From Aegilops tauschii subsp. strangulata (taxonomy: Eukaryota > Streptophyta > Magnoliopsida > Poales > Poaceae): a stretch of DNA of 64,000 nt. Made by a program: the position numbers and the translations under genes. Positions 22,179 to 33,955 of the stretch are shown here, piece by piece. The notes under the pieces were generated by a model. That model was given only the letters and a program-made list of their open reading frames with translations, ran no database searches and was not told where the DNA came from. How positions within the stretch are numbered: position 1 is the stretch's first letter; the number at the start of each line of letters is the position of its first letter. The stretch covers positions 155,807,148-155,871,147 of the forward strand of contig NC_053040.3 of NCBI RefSeq assembly GCF_002575655.3, in the 5' to 3' direction.

Positions 22179-24154
22179 ACTCCGAGACCGAAGCCGCTGC
22201 TACCCAGATCGATTACTGTGTTGACGACCCCTCCTTCTTGCCAGAGCAATCAGGCAAGCCCCCCCCCCTTGATCACCAGATATCGCCTATTCTTACTCTA
22301 CTGCTTGCATTAGAGTAGTGTAGCATGTTACTGCTTTCCGTTAATCGTATCCTGATGCATAGCCTGTCCTTGCTACTACTGTTGTTACCTTTACCTGCAA
22401 TCCTACATGCTTAGTATAGGATGCTAGTATTCCATCTGTGGCCCTACATTCTTGTCCGTCTGCCATGCTATACTATCGGGTCATGATCACTCGAGAGGTG
22501 ATCACGGGTATATACTTATATACATATTATATGATACGTGTGGTGACTAAAGTCGGGTCCGCTCGTAGAGTACCCGCGAGTGATTCACCGATTGGGACCG
22601 AAAGGACGTTTGTCCCGACGGCCCTCTGAGTGAACCTTTGTGGCGGAGCGACAATGGAGGTTGAGACCACTGTCGGTGTCAAAACCGGCGGATCTTGGGT
22701 AGGAGGTCCCGAACTGTGCGTCTAAGGTCGATGGTAACAGGAGACAGGGGACACAATGTTTACCCAAGTTCGGGCCCTCTCTATGGAGGTAATACCCTAC
22801 TTCCTACTTGATTGATCTTGATGAATATGAGTATTACAAGAGTTGATCTATCACAAGATCGTAATGGCTAAACCCTAGAAGTCTAGCCTGTATGACTATG
22901 GTAATGAGTCTATCCCCCTCCGGACTAAGTCCTCCGGTTTATATAGACACTGGGAGGATCTAGGATTACACAAGGTCGGTTACAAAGAAAGGAATCTACA
23001 TATTCGGTCGCCAAGCTTGCCTTCCATGCCAAGGAGAGTCCCATCCGGACACGGGTGCAGTCTTCGGTCTTCGTATCTTCACAGCCCATCAGTCCGGCCC
23101 ATGGCTAACAGGCCGGACGCCCGAGGACCCCTTAGTCCAGGACTCCCTCAACCACCTAGGTGAGAGGTGGGCCTAGCCCTGGTCGGCGTTCGCGGATACT
23201 TCAATTAACACGCTTAACGAGATCGTGGTATTTGATCTGAGTCTGGCTACTGGCCTATACGCACTAACCAACTACGCGGGAACAGTTATGGGCACTCGAC
23301 GTCGTGGTATCAGCCAAAGCCTTCGTGACGTCAGCAACTGAGCGGCGCGCGCCGGATTCGATTGGAGCGCCTGCTCTTGTATTAGGGAGGCTAGGTCTGC
23401 TTCCGGCCGCGTTCGCAACGTGCAGGTGTGCAATGGGCGATGGGCCCAGACCCCTACGCCATAGGATCTAGACCGACGTGCTGACCTCTCTGTTGTGCCT
23501 AGGTAGGGCTGCGACGTGTTGATCTTCTGAGGCTGGGCATGACCCAGGAAAGTGTGTCCGGCCAAAGGGGATCGAGCGTGTTGGGTAATGTGGTACACCC
23601 CTGCAGGGAAGTTTATCTATTCGAATAGCCGCGATCTTCGGTAACAGGACGACCCGGAGTTGTACCTTGACCTTATGACAACTAGAACCGGATACTTAAT
23701 AAAACACACCCTTCCAAGTGCCAGATATAACCTGGTGATCGCTCTCACATAGGGCGACGAGGGGAGGATCGCCGGGTAGGATTATGCTATGCGATGCTAC
23801 TTGGTGAACTTACCATCTACTTTCTTCTACATGCTGCAAGATGGAGGCTGCCAGAAGCGTAGTCTTCGACAGGACTAGCTATCCCCCTCTTATTCTGGCA
23901 TTCTGCAGTTCAGTCCATCGATATTGCCTCTTTACATAGATACCCATGCATATGTAGTATAGATCCTTGCTTGCGAGTACTTTGGATGAGTACTCACGGT
24001 TGCTTTTCTCCCTCTTTTCCCCCATTTCCTTTCTTCATGGTTGTCGCTACCAGAGGTTGGAGCCCCAGAGCTAGACGCCACCGTCGACGACGACCCCTAC
24101 TACACCGAGGGTGCCTACTACTACGTGCAGGCCGCTGACGATGACCAGGAGTAG
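22179..24154 (+). other. Predicted two-exon acidic reading frame inside the LTR
   Basis: Exon A (22179-22253) follows a pyrimidine tract and CTCGCTAG. It encodes SETEAAATQIDYCVDDPSFL and PEQS after a split codon. It ends CAG at 22253, before GCAAGC, a good GC-AG donor. Exon B (24054-24154) follows a long pyrimidine tract (24004-24036) and CTACCAG. It begins AG GTT GGA, so the split codon gives GAG and the frame continues to VQAADDDQE and a TAG at 24152-24154. Both introns would be phase 1. The predicted intron 22254-24053 also holds the solo LTR 22671-23150. The 5' exon is not found: no clear donor is visible in the GC-rich block. Function unknown; an accidental match is possible. Confidence 0.45.
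22671..23150 (-). mobile_element. Solo gypsy LTR, TSD ACCAC
   Basis: On the + strand TGTCGGTGTCAAAACCGG ... GGACTCCCTCA; in element sense TGAGGGAGTCCTGGAC ... ACCGACA. ACCAC is duplicated at 22666-22670 and 23151-23155. A TATATAAACC box on the minus strand near 22938-22947 gives the orientation. It is 480 bp and has no internal domain. Confidence 0.9.
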
Positions 24155-24455
24155 TTTAGGAGGATCACAGGCAGGAGGCATGCGCCTCTTTCGATTTGTA
24201 TCCCAGTTTGTGCTAGCCTTCTTAAGGCAAAATTATTTAACTTATGTCTGTACTCAGATATTGTTGCTTCCGCTGACTCGTCTATGATCGAGCACTTGTA
24301 TTCGAGCCCTCGAGGCCCCTGGCTTGTATTATGATGCTTGTATGACTTATTTATGTTTTAGAGTTGTGTTGTGATATCTTCCCGTGAGTCCCTGATCTTG
24401 ATCATACACGTTTGCGTGCATGATTAGTGTATGATTGAATCGGGGGCGTCACAAG

Positions 24456-24468
24456 TTGGTATCACAGC
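24456..24468 (+). other. Primer binding site, initiator-Met type
   Basis: TTGGTATCACAGC, two bases after the LTR end, differs by one base from the usual TGGTATCAGAGC. Confidence 0.75.
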
Positions 24469-27400
24469 CGACTGCCTGTAGGAATCCCCCTTCCACACTC
24501 TTTGGCCGAAGTCGAGTCTATACATTGCAAAACTTCTACTAACATGGTTGTGCGGCTTACGGGCCCATGTCGCCATTGGGTGGTAGTAGGATCTATTATT
24601 CCTCGTCTATACTCTGGGACTCTGATCACTCTTCTATTCGGGTTTAAATGGTTTTACTAACTCTAACATTAAGATCTCGTGATCACATCCACCTGGAGTT
24701 CCCCTTATTACAGATGATTTCCTGCTGCACCAGAAGATTCCGAAGATAATCTCCTATGTTCTCTCGAGACTTATGCCGTCGCTTTTGCAATTCCCTTCCA
24801 TTGATAAACCCCTATGGATAACCACATATACTCGCCATTCATACAATGTTTCCCAGTTGATCTTGTTATTACAAGATACCCTGAAATTCTCTCTGTTGTT
24901 CCGAGAATCCTTGAGCTTACTGCCTTGCTGTTATTTGCCACCTGAATACCCCTACGGATAATTCTCACACTTACCGAGTATCCTCTCATCCCCAGTTGAT
25001 TCACGTATTTCACACAAGTCTTCAAAATACCCTTCGATCTTCCGAAAATCCTGAGCAGCCTATTGCTCTTGAAATTCTTGCTTGCTTGCCTTATGGTTAA
25101 TCCCATAAGTCTCGTAATGTGATTGGCATCCCTTGTCAATATCATTTGGGTCCATTGATTCAATATGTTGTGAATGCTCGCAATCCTCAATCAGATCCTA
25201 GAATTCATCCTTCTGGCTCAAACATCATTTTGAATGGGAGCTGGTTCTCGACCAATCAATTATCGTCGATTGTGCCCCTAAGTCTATTCAACTTATCCAT
25301 CCTTGATCGGAGCGTCTGCTTCTGATCCTTCAATTTGGAATCATAATTTCTTTGCATTTAAGCTTTGAATTATTCAGATGATTCCATAACCTGTTGCATT
25401 TGCATTCTTTCCTCTTCTAGTTGAGTACCGATACTCAAATCAGATCCTTTGTGGACCATCAAGTCCTTTGTTGGATTGTTATCCGATAGTGTCCTTCATA
25501 TTCAATAAATTTTGTGAGCCTTCCCTTAGATACATAATGCCTTTGGTAAACTGTATCCTCTGCTTTCTCAACCATGCTCAGCTTTTGAGCTGGTGGTATT
25601 TACTATTGAAGCTTCTGATATATGTTTCCATGATACCCTGATGGGTTGAACCTATGCCTTCCTTAATATGTGTGAACTCGAAAGTTTTCACGAGTCATGC
25701 TCTTCTGATATTTTGCTAGATAAAATTTCAACACTACAACTTCTTCGAAAGTGAGAAGTGAATGAAAGGTTATGGATTGCAGAAGTGGGAGTCGACCTTG
25801 AACTTTGCGTTCATGCCCATGGACACGATGTAGAACTTATCATGAAAGCTTCCCTCAAAAAAAGTATTCCCTTGGTATAAGTTCATCTTATATCTGGGAT
25901 CTAGCCTTTTGCAATCGTGGTTCCGACCATGTTCTCCTTTAAATACCATTTCTCATGCAAGTTTAAGCACTTGTCTTCTACAGAGCAATACCCCAGTCCA
26001 ACCTCTAGTTTGGTCTGTCGTCGAGTTTTACCCCCCTGGTATCTCAAGATTATCACGGAACTGCATAAATTCTTATGAGTTCTCCATCAAGTACTACATT
26101 CTCATTGATTCCAAAAAAAATTCGTGGGCTCTGAGTTATTAAACACTCAAGGACACCGATAACCGAATCGAGTCTGCATCGCGATTAAACAACTCTTAGT
26201 GATCTTCTTTACTTACGATCTTGTACTCGATCATGTCATTCCTACCCTGGTCGGCTATATCATTATTGTGCTGATTTTAACTATGCTACTTGGTCCTTAT
26301 TCTCGGAGCTTAACTTTCTACGCTGAGCTAAGCTTACATCAATCTTCCTCATCTTATCATTCCACCTTGAACATCAAGCTTAATTCCGAGTTTGTGTCGT
26401 ATCCGTGGATCCAATAATCTTCTGCTGCATCAATCCTTTTGCCTGATGCAGCCGTTGTTCGATTGCTTCTTCATGGAGCCTCTCGACAGAATTTGTCGTG
26501 ATCATCATTAACATTTTGAGCTCCTCTAGGATATCAATCAAATACATGATGGGAAATACCATCCTTGCCCCTCGATGATTGTGTTATCATTGACAACATT
26601 CTTGCCTTCCCCCAACACAAACTTGTTCATGTTATGGATGCAACTTGCTATCCAGCTTGTATGATGTTCTACCTTGAAGTATTAATGTCCTTTATGACAA
26701 GGATGTTGTGAGGATTGCTCTACCTCTTAAGAATTCTTGGTATAGTGATACTTCTCACCATCACCATTCTTTCTTGGTCCTCGTGTTGATTCCAACTGGG
26801 GTACCAACAAATGAACGGTGATGTTTGGATTCTGCCCTTCTAGCAACCATATTGCTTTGAAGTTAATGGTCGGCCATTCATTATTAGACTATTGATTATT
26901 GAATCACCATTATGGCATTGGTCGTGGAACCCAGCCCATATTTCGAGTGCACCTTTCAACCAATGTTTAACTGTGTATGTTTTCCTCGAGCATACATCAT
27001 TATATCATTTGATCTGACTAATGTTATCCCCTTGTTCACATAATTGTGGAAACCCATCTTTTGGAAGTCTCAATGAATTGTCGCCGAGTTCATCAGCTAC
27101 CTCCTTATCCCTTCATTGGTTTAATGATGAGCTCTTGTTTCAGAACTCGCTTCCGTAGTACATTTCCCGAGAATATTACAATGTCGTCTCATCAATTTAT
27201 TTTTCACCTTTTCTTCTCAGGCATCCTGAGTCTGAGGTATTCTAACACCGATCAGATCTGAATATCGGTCAAATATGATGGTTGGAACATATTTCCAAGA
27301 GTTATAACAATGGTCTTTATGTGACCCGGTAAGGTGTTGTCGTGCCTAGCACACCTGGCCGGAGGCCCTATTGTTATAGATTCCTTTTCAGCAAGGTTAT

Positions 27401-28630
27401 CCATTCTTCCATGAGGAAATTGTAAGACTTATTCTATAAGATGTTTCCGATGGATCCTTTGTATGCAAAGTCTGACCTTTGCTTGAAGACCATGCCAATG
27501 CTATCTCGAAGCATGTCTGTGGTACTCCGATTTTCAATAAGAGCATTTGAAGAACAAGGCTAAATTTTCTTTGTCCATTATCCAAACACCATTGATTAGG
27601 TTATGTCATGAAATTCCTCTCCCCTTACCTAAATAGTTTTCTACTTTCTATTATGTCATGGATATCATGCTCTGCTTGTCCTTGGGAAGGATATATCACT
27701 GAAATATGTGTTTAAACACCTTTTCCTTTCCATTGTTCTGTTTAATCTGATGATCACCTTTTCCTTTCCATTGTTTTGTTTAACCTTACTCGTGATCTAT
27801 ATGATCTACGTAGTAATATTCTCCTGCTTAGGTAAGCACGTCATTGAACCACTCTGTCAGTAAGACCCAGTTAATATTGTTGATAACATCCGGTAACCAC
27901 CGATGGACGAGAACTTTACCTATTGGTCCGCCTCGTTCAACGAGCAGGAAGATGGTTCTCTTCATCCCTCGCCCTTGGTAAAGATGTTGCCGACATAATT
28001 GATAGGTTATCCTCTGACATGCCTTGTTATCATGACTGTGCAAAATATCACCGCTCTTTCTACTTTTAACCCACATGGTGGGCCCATAACCCACAGGTCA
28101 CAAGATCGAAACCTGGCTCTCCTGTGCATCCTCTGTTTCCATAGTTATTCCTCGCGCGTGACCTCATATGTAATTCACGAGCCACCTTCCTAGTGACCTA
28201 TTCTAGTATCAGACACAATACTTATTTTTGTTGCTCTGAACCCCTTTTCACACTCTGTTTCAGGCAACGAACGATTGCATGCCCGCTCGAAACTTCCCAT
28301 GATACTTCCTAACTTTGCTCTCGATATTTTCTTAAGTTTCAATTCGGGAGTTACTTTCCGCCACCTTCCTCGATGTTAACGACCAGATAGTCAACCTTGC
28401 AGAGGTCCGTTCTCCCGGAATACCCACCCTTTATTCTTTTGTAAGTACGATGGGGTTCCCGAAGAAAGGATGGCGACTTCATCATGATGACCTGAAGTAG
28501 AGAATTGAAGACATCAACACAAGGAATCAACTCCTTCGAGAAGACCAGCCAAGACCGACAAGATCCGTAAGAATTTCGTAACCAGAACCCCCCCTTACTC
28601 CACCTCTTAAATCTCGGGACGAGATTTCTT
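24469..28630 (+). other. Non-coding interior of the Tekay-like element
   Basis: About 4.2 kb with only short, scattered ORFs. I find no CCHC knuckle, protease, RT, integrase or chromodomain. There is a local duplication (CACCTTTTCCTTTCCATTG at 27717 and again at 27755). The element therefore depended on enzymes from another element. Confidence 0.65.
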
Positions 28631-28645
28631 GTAGTGGAGGAGAAT
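28631..28645 (+). other. Polypurine tract of the Tekay-like element
   Basis: GTAGTGGAGGAGAAT, directly before TGTGACGCCC. The context CGGGACGAGATTTCTTGTAG resembles the PPT region of Tekay/Del elements. Confidence 0.75.
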
Positions 28646-28917
28646 TGTGACGCCCGGATATTCAAGCTACAGAAACCCTCCGCTAATGATGCCACGTCAC
28701 CACGATTACTGTTGTTAATCTTGCGATGATTCAAATCTTGTTCAAATTTAAAATCAGGTCAAACATTTAAAGTTTTCAAACGTTAAAACAAAAATGTTCG
28801 GTTAGTGCCAAATATTACATAGGTAATTTTGGTGAAGGAAACACACTTTTATAGAATGCCTAAATATTTTAAATTGAAATAAAACAGAAAAGGAAATAAA
28901 TAAAAGAAAAAGAAAAC
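28646..28917 (+). repeat. Truncated 3' LTR of the Tekay-like element
   Basis: The first 272 bp match 20144-20425. The sequence then changes at 28918 to the LTR of the next element. The remaining 3.5 kb of this LTR is absent from the window. Confidence 0.88.
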
Positions 28918-30488
28918 TGCTACCTCTTGAGCACTGCGTTGGTTTTCCCTTGAAGAGGAAAGGGTGATGCAGTAAAGTAGCGTAAGTATTTCCCTCAGTT
29001 TTTGAGAACCAAGGTATCAATCCAGTAGGAGACCACACTCAAGTCCCACGCACCTACACAAACAAATAAGAACCTCGCAACCAACGCGATAAAGGGGTTG
29101 TCAATCCCTTCACGGTCACTTACGAGCGTGAGATCTGATAGAGATGATAAGATAATATTTTTGGTATTTTTATGATAAAGACTAAAAGTAAAGAAAGCAA
29201 AATAAACAGTAATAGAAATAACTTGTTGACGGGAGATTAATATGATGGAAAATAGACCCGGGGGCCATAGGTTTCACTAGTGGCTTCTCTCAAGATAGCA
29301 TAAGTATTACGGTGGGTAAACAAATTAGTGTCGAGCAATTGATAGAATTGAGCATAGTTATGAGAATATCTAGGTATGATCACATATATAGGCATCACGT
29401 CCGTGACAAGTAGACTGAAACGATTCTGCATCTACTACTATTACACCACACATCGACCGCTATCCAACATGCATCTAGAGTATTAAGTTCATAAAAACAG
29501 AGTAACGCTTTAAGCAAGATGACATGATGTAGAGGGATAAAATCATGCAATATGATATAAACCCCATCTTTTTATCCTCGATGGCAACAATACAATACGT
29601 GTCGTTTCCCCTACTGTCACTGGGATTGAGCACCGCAAGATTGAACCCAAAGCTAAGCACTTCTCCCATTGCAAGAAAGATCAATCTAGTAGGCCAAACC
29701 AAACTGATAATTCGAAGAGACTTGCAAAGATAACCAATCATTCATAAAAGAATTCAGAGGAGATTCAAATATTGTTCATAGATAATCTTGATCATAAACC
29801 TACAATTCATCGGATCTCGACAAACACATCGCAGAAAGAAGAGTTACATCAAATAGATCTCCAATAGAATCGAGGAGAACTTTGTATTGAGATCCAAAGA
29901 GAGAGAAGAAGCCATCTAGCTAATAACTATGGACCCGAAGGTCTGAGGTAAACTACTCACACATCATCGGAGAGGCTATGGTGTTGATGTAGAAGCCCTC
30001 CGTGAGCAATGCCCCCTCCGGCAGGACGCCGGAAAAGACCCCAAGATGGGATCTCATGGGTACAGAAGGTTGCGGCGGTGGAATTAGGTTTTCGTGGTCG
30101 CTTCTGATGGTTTGGGGGTACGTAGGTATATATAGGAGGAAGAAGTAGGTCGGTGGAGCCACGAGGGTGGAGGGCGCGCCCAGGGGGTAGGCGCACCCCC
30201 TACCTCGCGGCTTCCTCGTCTGTTGCTTGACGTCCACTCCAAGTCCTCTGGATCACGTTTGTTCCAAAAATCACGTTCCCGAAGGTTTCATTCCATTTGG
30301 ACTCCGTTTGATATTCTTTTTCTGCGAAACACTGAAATAGGCAAAAACAGCAATTTGGGCTGGGTCTCTGGTTGATAGGTTAGTCCCAAAAATAATATAA
30401 AAGTTCATAATAAAGCCCATTAATCATCTAAAACAGAATATAATATAGCATGGAACAAAAAAATTATAGATATGTTGGAGACGTATCA
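28918..30488 (-). repeat. 3' LTR of the Sabrina-like element
   Basis: 1,571 bp, TGCTACCTCTTGAGC ... GAGACGTATCA on +. It aligns throughout with 42784-44358 but with many differences, more than expected for a recent pair. Confidence 0.88.
30127..30211 (-). promoter_or_regulatory. GC-rich stem and TATA-like box
   Basis: The inverted repeat at 30158-30211 (GCCACGAGG ... CCTCGCGGC, core AGGGCGCGCCC) is followed in element sense by TATATATA (30134-30127), about 24 bp away. Confidence 0.5.
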
Positions 30489-30503
30489 AGCATCCCCAAG
30501 CTT
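30489..30503 (-). other. Polypurine tract of the Sabrina-like element
   Basis: The minus strand reads AAGCTTGGGGATGCT directly before the 3' LTR. Confidence 0.8.
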
Positions 30504-30845
30504 AATTCCTGCTCGTCCTCGAGTAGGTAAATGATAAAAACATAATTTTTGATGTGGAATGCTACTTAGCATAATTTTCAATGTAATTCTCTTATTTGTG
30601 GTATGAATATTCAGATCTGAAAGATTCAAGATAAAAGTTTAATATTGACATAAAAGTAATAATACTTCAAGCATACTAACTAAGCAATTATGTCTTCTCA
30701 AATTAACATGGCCAAAGAAAGTTCGTCCCTACAAAATCATATAGTTTGGTCATGCTTCATTTTTTTCACACAAGAATATTCTCATCATGCACAACCCCGA
30801 TGACAAGCCAAGCAATTGTTTCATACTTAGCCTTTTCAAACTCTT

Positions 30846-31421
30846 TCAACTTTTACGCAATATATGAGCGCAAGCCATGGACATAGCACTATGGGTGGAA
30901 TAGCATATGATGATGGAGGTTGTGTGAGAAGACAAAAAATGAGAAAGTCTCACGTTGACGTTGCTAATCAACGGGCTATGGAGATGCCCATCAATTGATG
31001 TCAATGCGAGGAGTAGGGATTGCCATGCAACGGATGCACTAGAGCTATAAATATATGAAAGCTCATCAAAAGAAACTAAGTGGGTGTGCATCCAACTTGC
31101 TTGCTCACAAAGACCTAGGGCATTTTGAGGAAGCCCATCATTGGAATATACAAGCCAAGTTCTATAATGAAAAATTCCCACTAGTATATGAAAGTGACAA
31201 AATAAGAGACTCTCTATCATGAAGATCATGGTGCTATTTTGAAGCACAAGTGTGGAAAAAGGATAGTAACATTGCCCCTTCTCTCTTTTTCTCACTTTTT
31301 CTGTTTGGGCTTCTTTGGCCTCTCTTTTTCCGTCCGGAGTCTCATCCCGACTTGTGGGGGAATCATAGTCTCCATCATCCTTTCTCACATGGGACAATGC
31401 TCTAATAATGAAAATCATCAC
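30846..31421 (-). CDS. Hypothetical 191-codon ORF in the 3' untranslated part
   Basis: Open from an ATG at 31421 to a stop at 30846-30848, beginning MMIFIIRALSHVRKDDGDYD with a charged segment up to about residue 50 and Ser/His/Leu-rich afterwards. It lies in element sense between the MITE and the PPT, where Athila-type elements sometimes carry a last ORF. I do not recognise a domain, and codon quality is not convincing. It may be chance. Confidence 0.2.
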   Translation of the reverse strand: MMIFIIRALSHVRKDDGDYDSPTSRDETPDGKREAKEAQTEKVRKREKGQCYYPFSTLVLQNSTMIFMIESLLFCHFHILVGIFHYRTWLVYSNDGLPQNALGLCEQASWMHTHLVSFDELSYIYSSSASVAWQSLLLALTSIDGHLHSPLISNVNVRLSHFLSSHTTSIIICYSTHSAMSMACAHILRKS

Positions 31422-31464
31422 ACTTTTATTTACTTACAACTCAAGAATTACAACTCGATACTTA

Positions 31465-31730
31465 GGGGCTGTTTGGTTCGTGACTAACTTTGCCAAAGAT
31501 TGCCACACCTAAGGTTAGGCAAGTTTGACCAACTTAGGTGAGTGTTTGGTTCAAGCCACACCTTAGGCAAGCCACACTTGAGCCCCACATGGCATACACA
31601 CAAAAAGTGTGGCAAGATTCCCTTAGGCTTGCCAACTTGTGTCTCTCATTTTGATGAACTAACCATAGGCAAGTTTGGCAAAAATTTGTGGCAAAGTGTG
31701 GCAATGCTAGTCCTAGAACCAAACAGCCCC
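31465..31730. mobile_element. Tourist-like MITE (PIF/Harbinger type), TSD TTA
   Basis: The terminal inverted repeats GGGGCTGTTTGGTTC and GAACCAAACAGCCCC are perfect over 15 bp. TTA flanks both sides (31462-31464 and 31731-31733), the target preference of PIF/Harbinger. It is 266 bp, non-coding, with internal GGCAAGTTTGG and CCACACTT repeats. Confidence 0.92.
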
Positions 31731-31733
31731 TTA

Positions 31734-32980
31734 GACCAAAGTATGACTCTATGTGAATGCCTCCGGCGGTGTACCGGGATGTGCAATGAATCAAGAGCGA
31801 CATGTATGAAAGAATTATGAAGGTGGCTTTGCCACAAATACGATGTCAACTACATGATCATGCAAAGCAATATGACAATGATGGAGCGTGTCATAATAAA
31901 TGGAATGGTGGAAAGTTGCATGGCAATATATCTCGGAATAGCTATGGAAATGCCATAATAGGTAGGTATGGTGGCTGTTTTGAGGAAGATATAAGGAGGC
32001 TTATGTGTGATAGAGCGTATCATATCACGGGGTTTGGATGCACCGGCGAAGTTTGCACCAACTCTCAAGGTGAGAAAGGGCAATGCATGGTAACGAAGAG
32101 GCTAGCAATGATGGAAGGGTGAGAGTGCGTATAATCCATGGACTCGACATTAGTCATAAAGAACTCACATACTTATTGCAAAAATCTACAAGTCATCAAA
32201 ACTAAGCACTACGCACATGCTCCTAGAGGGATAGATTGGTAGGAAAAGACCATCGCTCGTCCCCGACCGCCACTCATAAGGAAAGCAATCAAAGAACACC
32301 CCATGCTTCAAATTTGTCACACAACGTTTACCATACGTGCATGCTACGGGACTTGCAATCCTTAACACAATTATTTCTTAATTCCACAATTGCCCAACTA
32401 GCATGACTCTAACATTACCACCTTTATATCTCAAAACAACTATCAAGTATCAAACTTCTCATATTATCTAATGCACTCTATATGAAAGTTTTTATTATAC
32501 CCATCTTGGATGCCTATCATATTAGGACTAATTTTATAGCCAAAGAAAATTACCATGTTGTTCTAAAAGACTCTCAAAATAATATAAGTGAAGCATGTGA
32601 GATCAATAATTTATATAAAATAAAACCACCACCGTGCTCCAAAAAGGTATAAGTGAAGTACTAGAGCAAAACTATCTAGCTCAAAAAATATAAGTGAAGC
32701 ACATAGAGTATTCTAATAAATTCCGATTCATGTGTGTCTCTCCCAAAAGGTGTGTATAGCAAGGATTATTGTGGTAAACTAAAAAGCAAATACTCAAATC
32801 ATACAAGACGCTCCAAGCAAAACACATATCATGTGGTGAATAAAAATATAGCCTCAAGTAAAGTTACCGATAGACGAAGACGAAAGAGGGGATGCCTTCC
32901 GGGGCATCCCCAAGCTTATGCTTTTGGTGTACTTGAATTTTACCTTGGGGTGCCTTGGGAATCCCCAAGCTTAGGCTCTT
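31734..32980 (-). other. Non-coding part of the Sabrina-like element
   Basis: AT-rich sequence with short ORFs on both strands. It contains several CCCCAAGCTT blocks (32907-32916, 32963-32972) that are PPT-like on the minus strand. No gene is supported. Confidence 0.6.
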
Positions 32981-33401
32981 TGTCGGTTCCATATCCGGCG
33001 TATCTTGTAGTAGGGGTCCTAAGCTAGGCGTCTTAGAGCGATGGTAACATGAACACGGGACTTTACCCAGCTTCGGGCTCTCTCGAAGAGATAATACCCA
33101 ACATGTTGCTTTTGATTGTATTCATATGGGGTGTAGTACAGAATACATGTATCTACCACGATATTGTAGTAATGAATATGACATTGTCTATTGACTAGCC
33201 TGGCCTTGGTTTATATAACACACCAGAGGCCTAGGGTTTAGGAGAGTCCTCGTCTTGGGCACCAAGTCATGTGGAATCTTCCTTGTATGCGGCATGGGCT
33301 GTCCGAAGTGGCCCATGATAGAACTGCCACGAGGGTCCTCGGCCCAATCCACCTGGTCGGGAGACGACGTGGTGAGTACCCCCTAGTCCAGGACACCGTC
33401 A
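32981..33401 (-). repeat. 3' LTR of the non-coding element
   Basis: 421 bp, in element sense TGACGGTGTCCTGGACTAGG ... GGAACCGACA. A TATA-like TTATATAA lies at 33211-33218 on the minus strand. Confidence 0.92.
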
Positions 33402-33415
33402 GTAGCCCCCTGAAC
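33402..33415 (-). other. Polypurine tract of the non-coding element
   Basis: The minus strand reads GTTCAGGGGGCTAC directly before the LTR. Confidence 0.7.
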
Positions 33416-33654
33416 CGGTCTTCAAGTTAGGGATGCTCCTCGATTCTTCCAAACTGTTCTTCATCTTTGGTCGTCGATCTTGAAAATTGGTTCAACAAAT
33501 CTTCCCAACCTCGATCTTGAGGATTTTCGAAGTGGATCTGAAGAGTTTATACGTCGGGTATCCGAGGAGCCCCTTGAAGTTATCGGCCTTTATCAATGCC
33601 TTGTTATTTTTACGCCCGCCTTGGGTTTGAAGTGTTTCCCGTGCGGCGGTGTCA

Positions 33655-33955
33655 TCTCGCATCCGAGCTCCAACGCCGGAGTGCATTTGAAGTATCTTTT
33701 GCAGCCAAGCACCAACGTCGGACCGCTTCCGAGCTCCAATGCCAGAATGTATCCGAGTTCCAACACCAGACTATATCCGAGGTGTCATAGATTACCTCGC
33801 TCTTGAAAAAGTTAAAAAAGGTTCAAACGAGCTTAATGCCGAAGATGCCCTCTATGGAGCCAGCCACTTGCAATCGAGCTTTATGCCGAACTGCTTCCGA
33901 GGTATCTTTTGTAGTCGAACACCAACGCCGGACTGTATCCGAGGTGGTGCACCAC
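33655..33955. repeat. Short imperfect tandem repeats
   Basis: Units of about 22-27 bp of the type GCATCCGAGCTCCAACGCC recur at least six times with substitutions and spacers (33658, 33706, 33727, 33759, 33893, 33919). They lie near the 3' end of the element in its own sense. Confidence 0.7.

Larger units (their letters stand above)
20144..24453 (+). repeat. Very long 5' LTR (about 3.8 kb without its insertion)
   Basis: Runs from TGTGACGCCCGG to CGGGGGCGTCACA. It holds a GC-rich block (20470-21530), an AT-rich stretch (21555-21690), a solo LTR (22671-23150) and an exon-like acidic reading frame (22179-24154). It is followed directly by the PBS. Confidence 0.85.
20144..28917 (+). mobile_element. 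Tekay/Del-like LTR element without pol, 3' LTR truncated
   Basis: LTR ends TGTGACGCCC and GGGCGTCACA form a perfect 10-bp inverted repeat. The 5' LTR spans 20144-24453, the PBS is initiator-Met-like, and the PPT region reads GTAGTGGAGGAGAAT before a second TGTGACGCCC at 28646. These termini resemble Tekay/Del chromoviruses. The 4.2-kb interior has no recognisable gag or pol, so the element was non-autonomous or has decayed beyond recognition. The two LTRs differ at about 11 positions plus a 10-bp indel over 272 bp. The 3' LTR stops at 28917, where the next element begins. Confidence 0.82.

Noticed and set aside
22671..23150. Possible DNA transposon with TGTCGG ends
   Set aside because: Five-base duplication, TG..CA ends and an internal TATA box fit a solo LTR. 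CACTA elements have CACTA/CACTG ends and 3-bp duplications.
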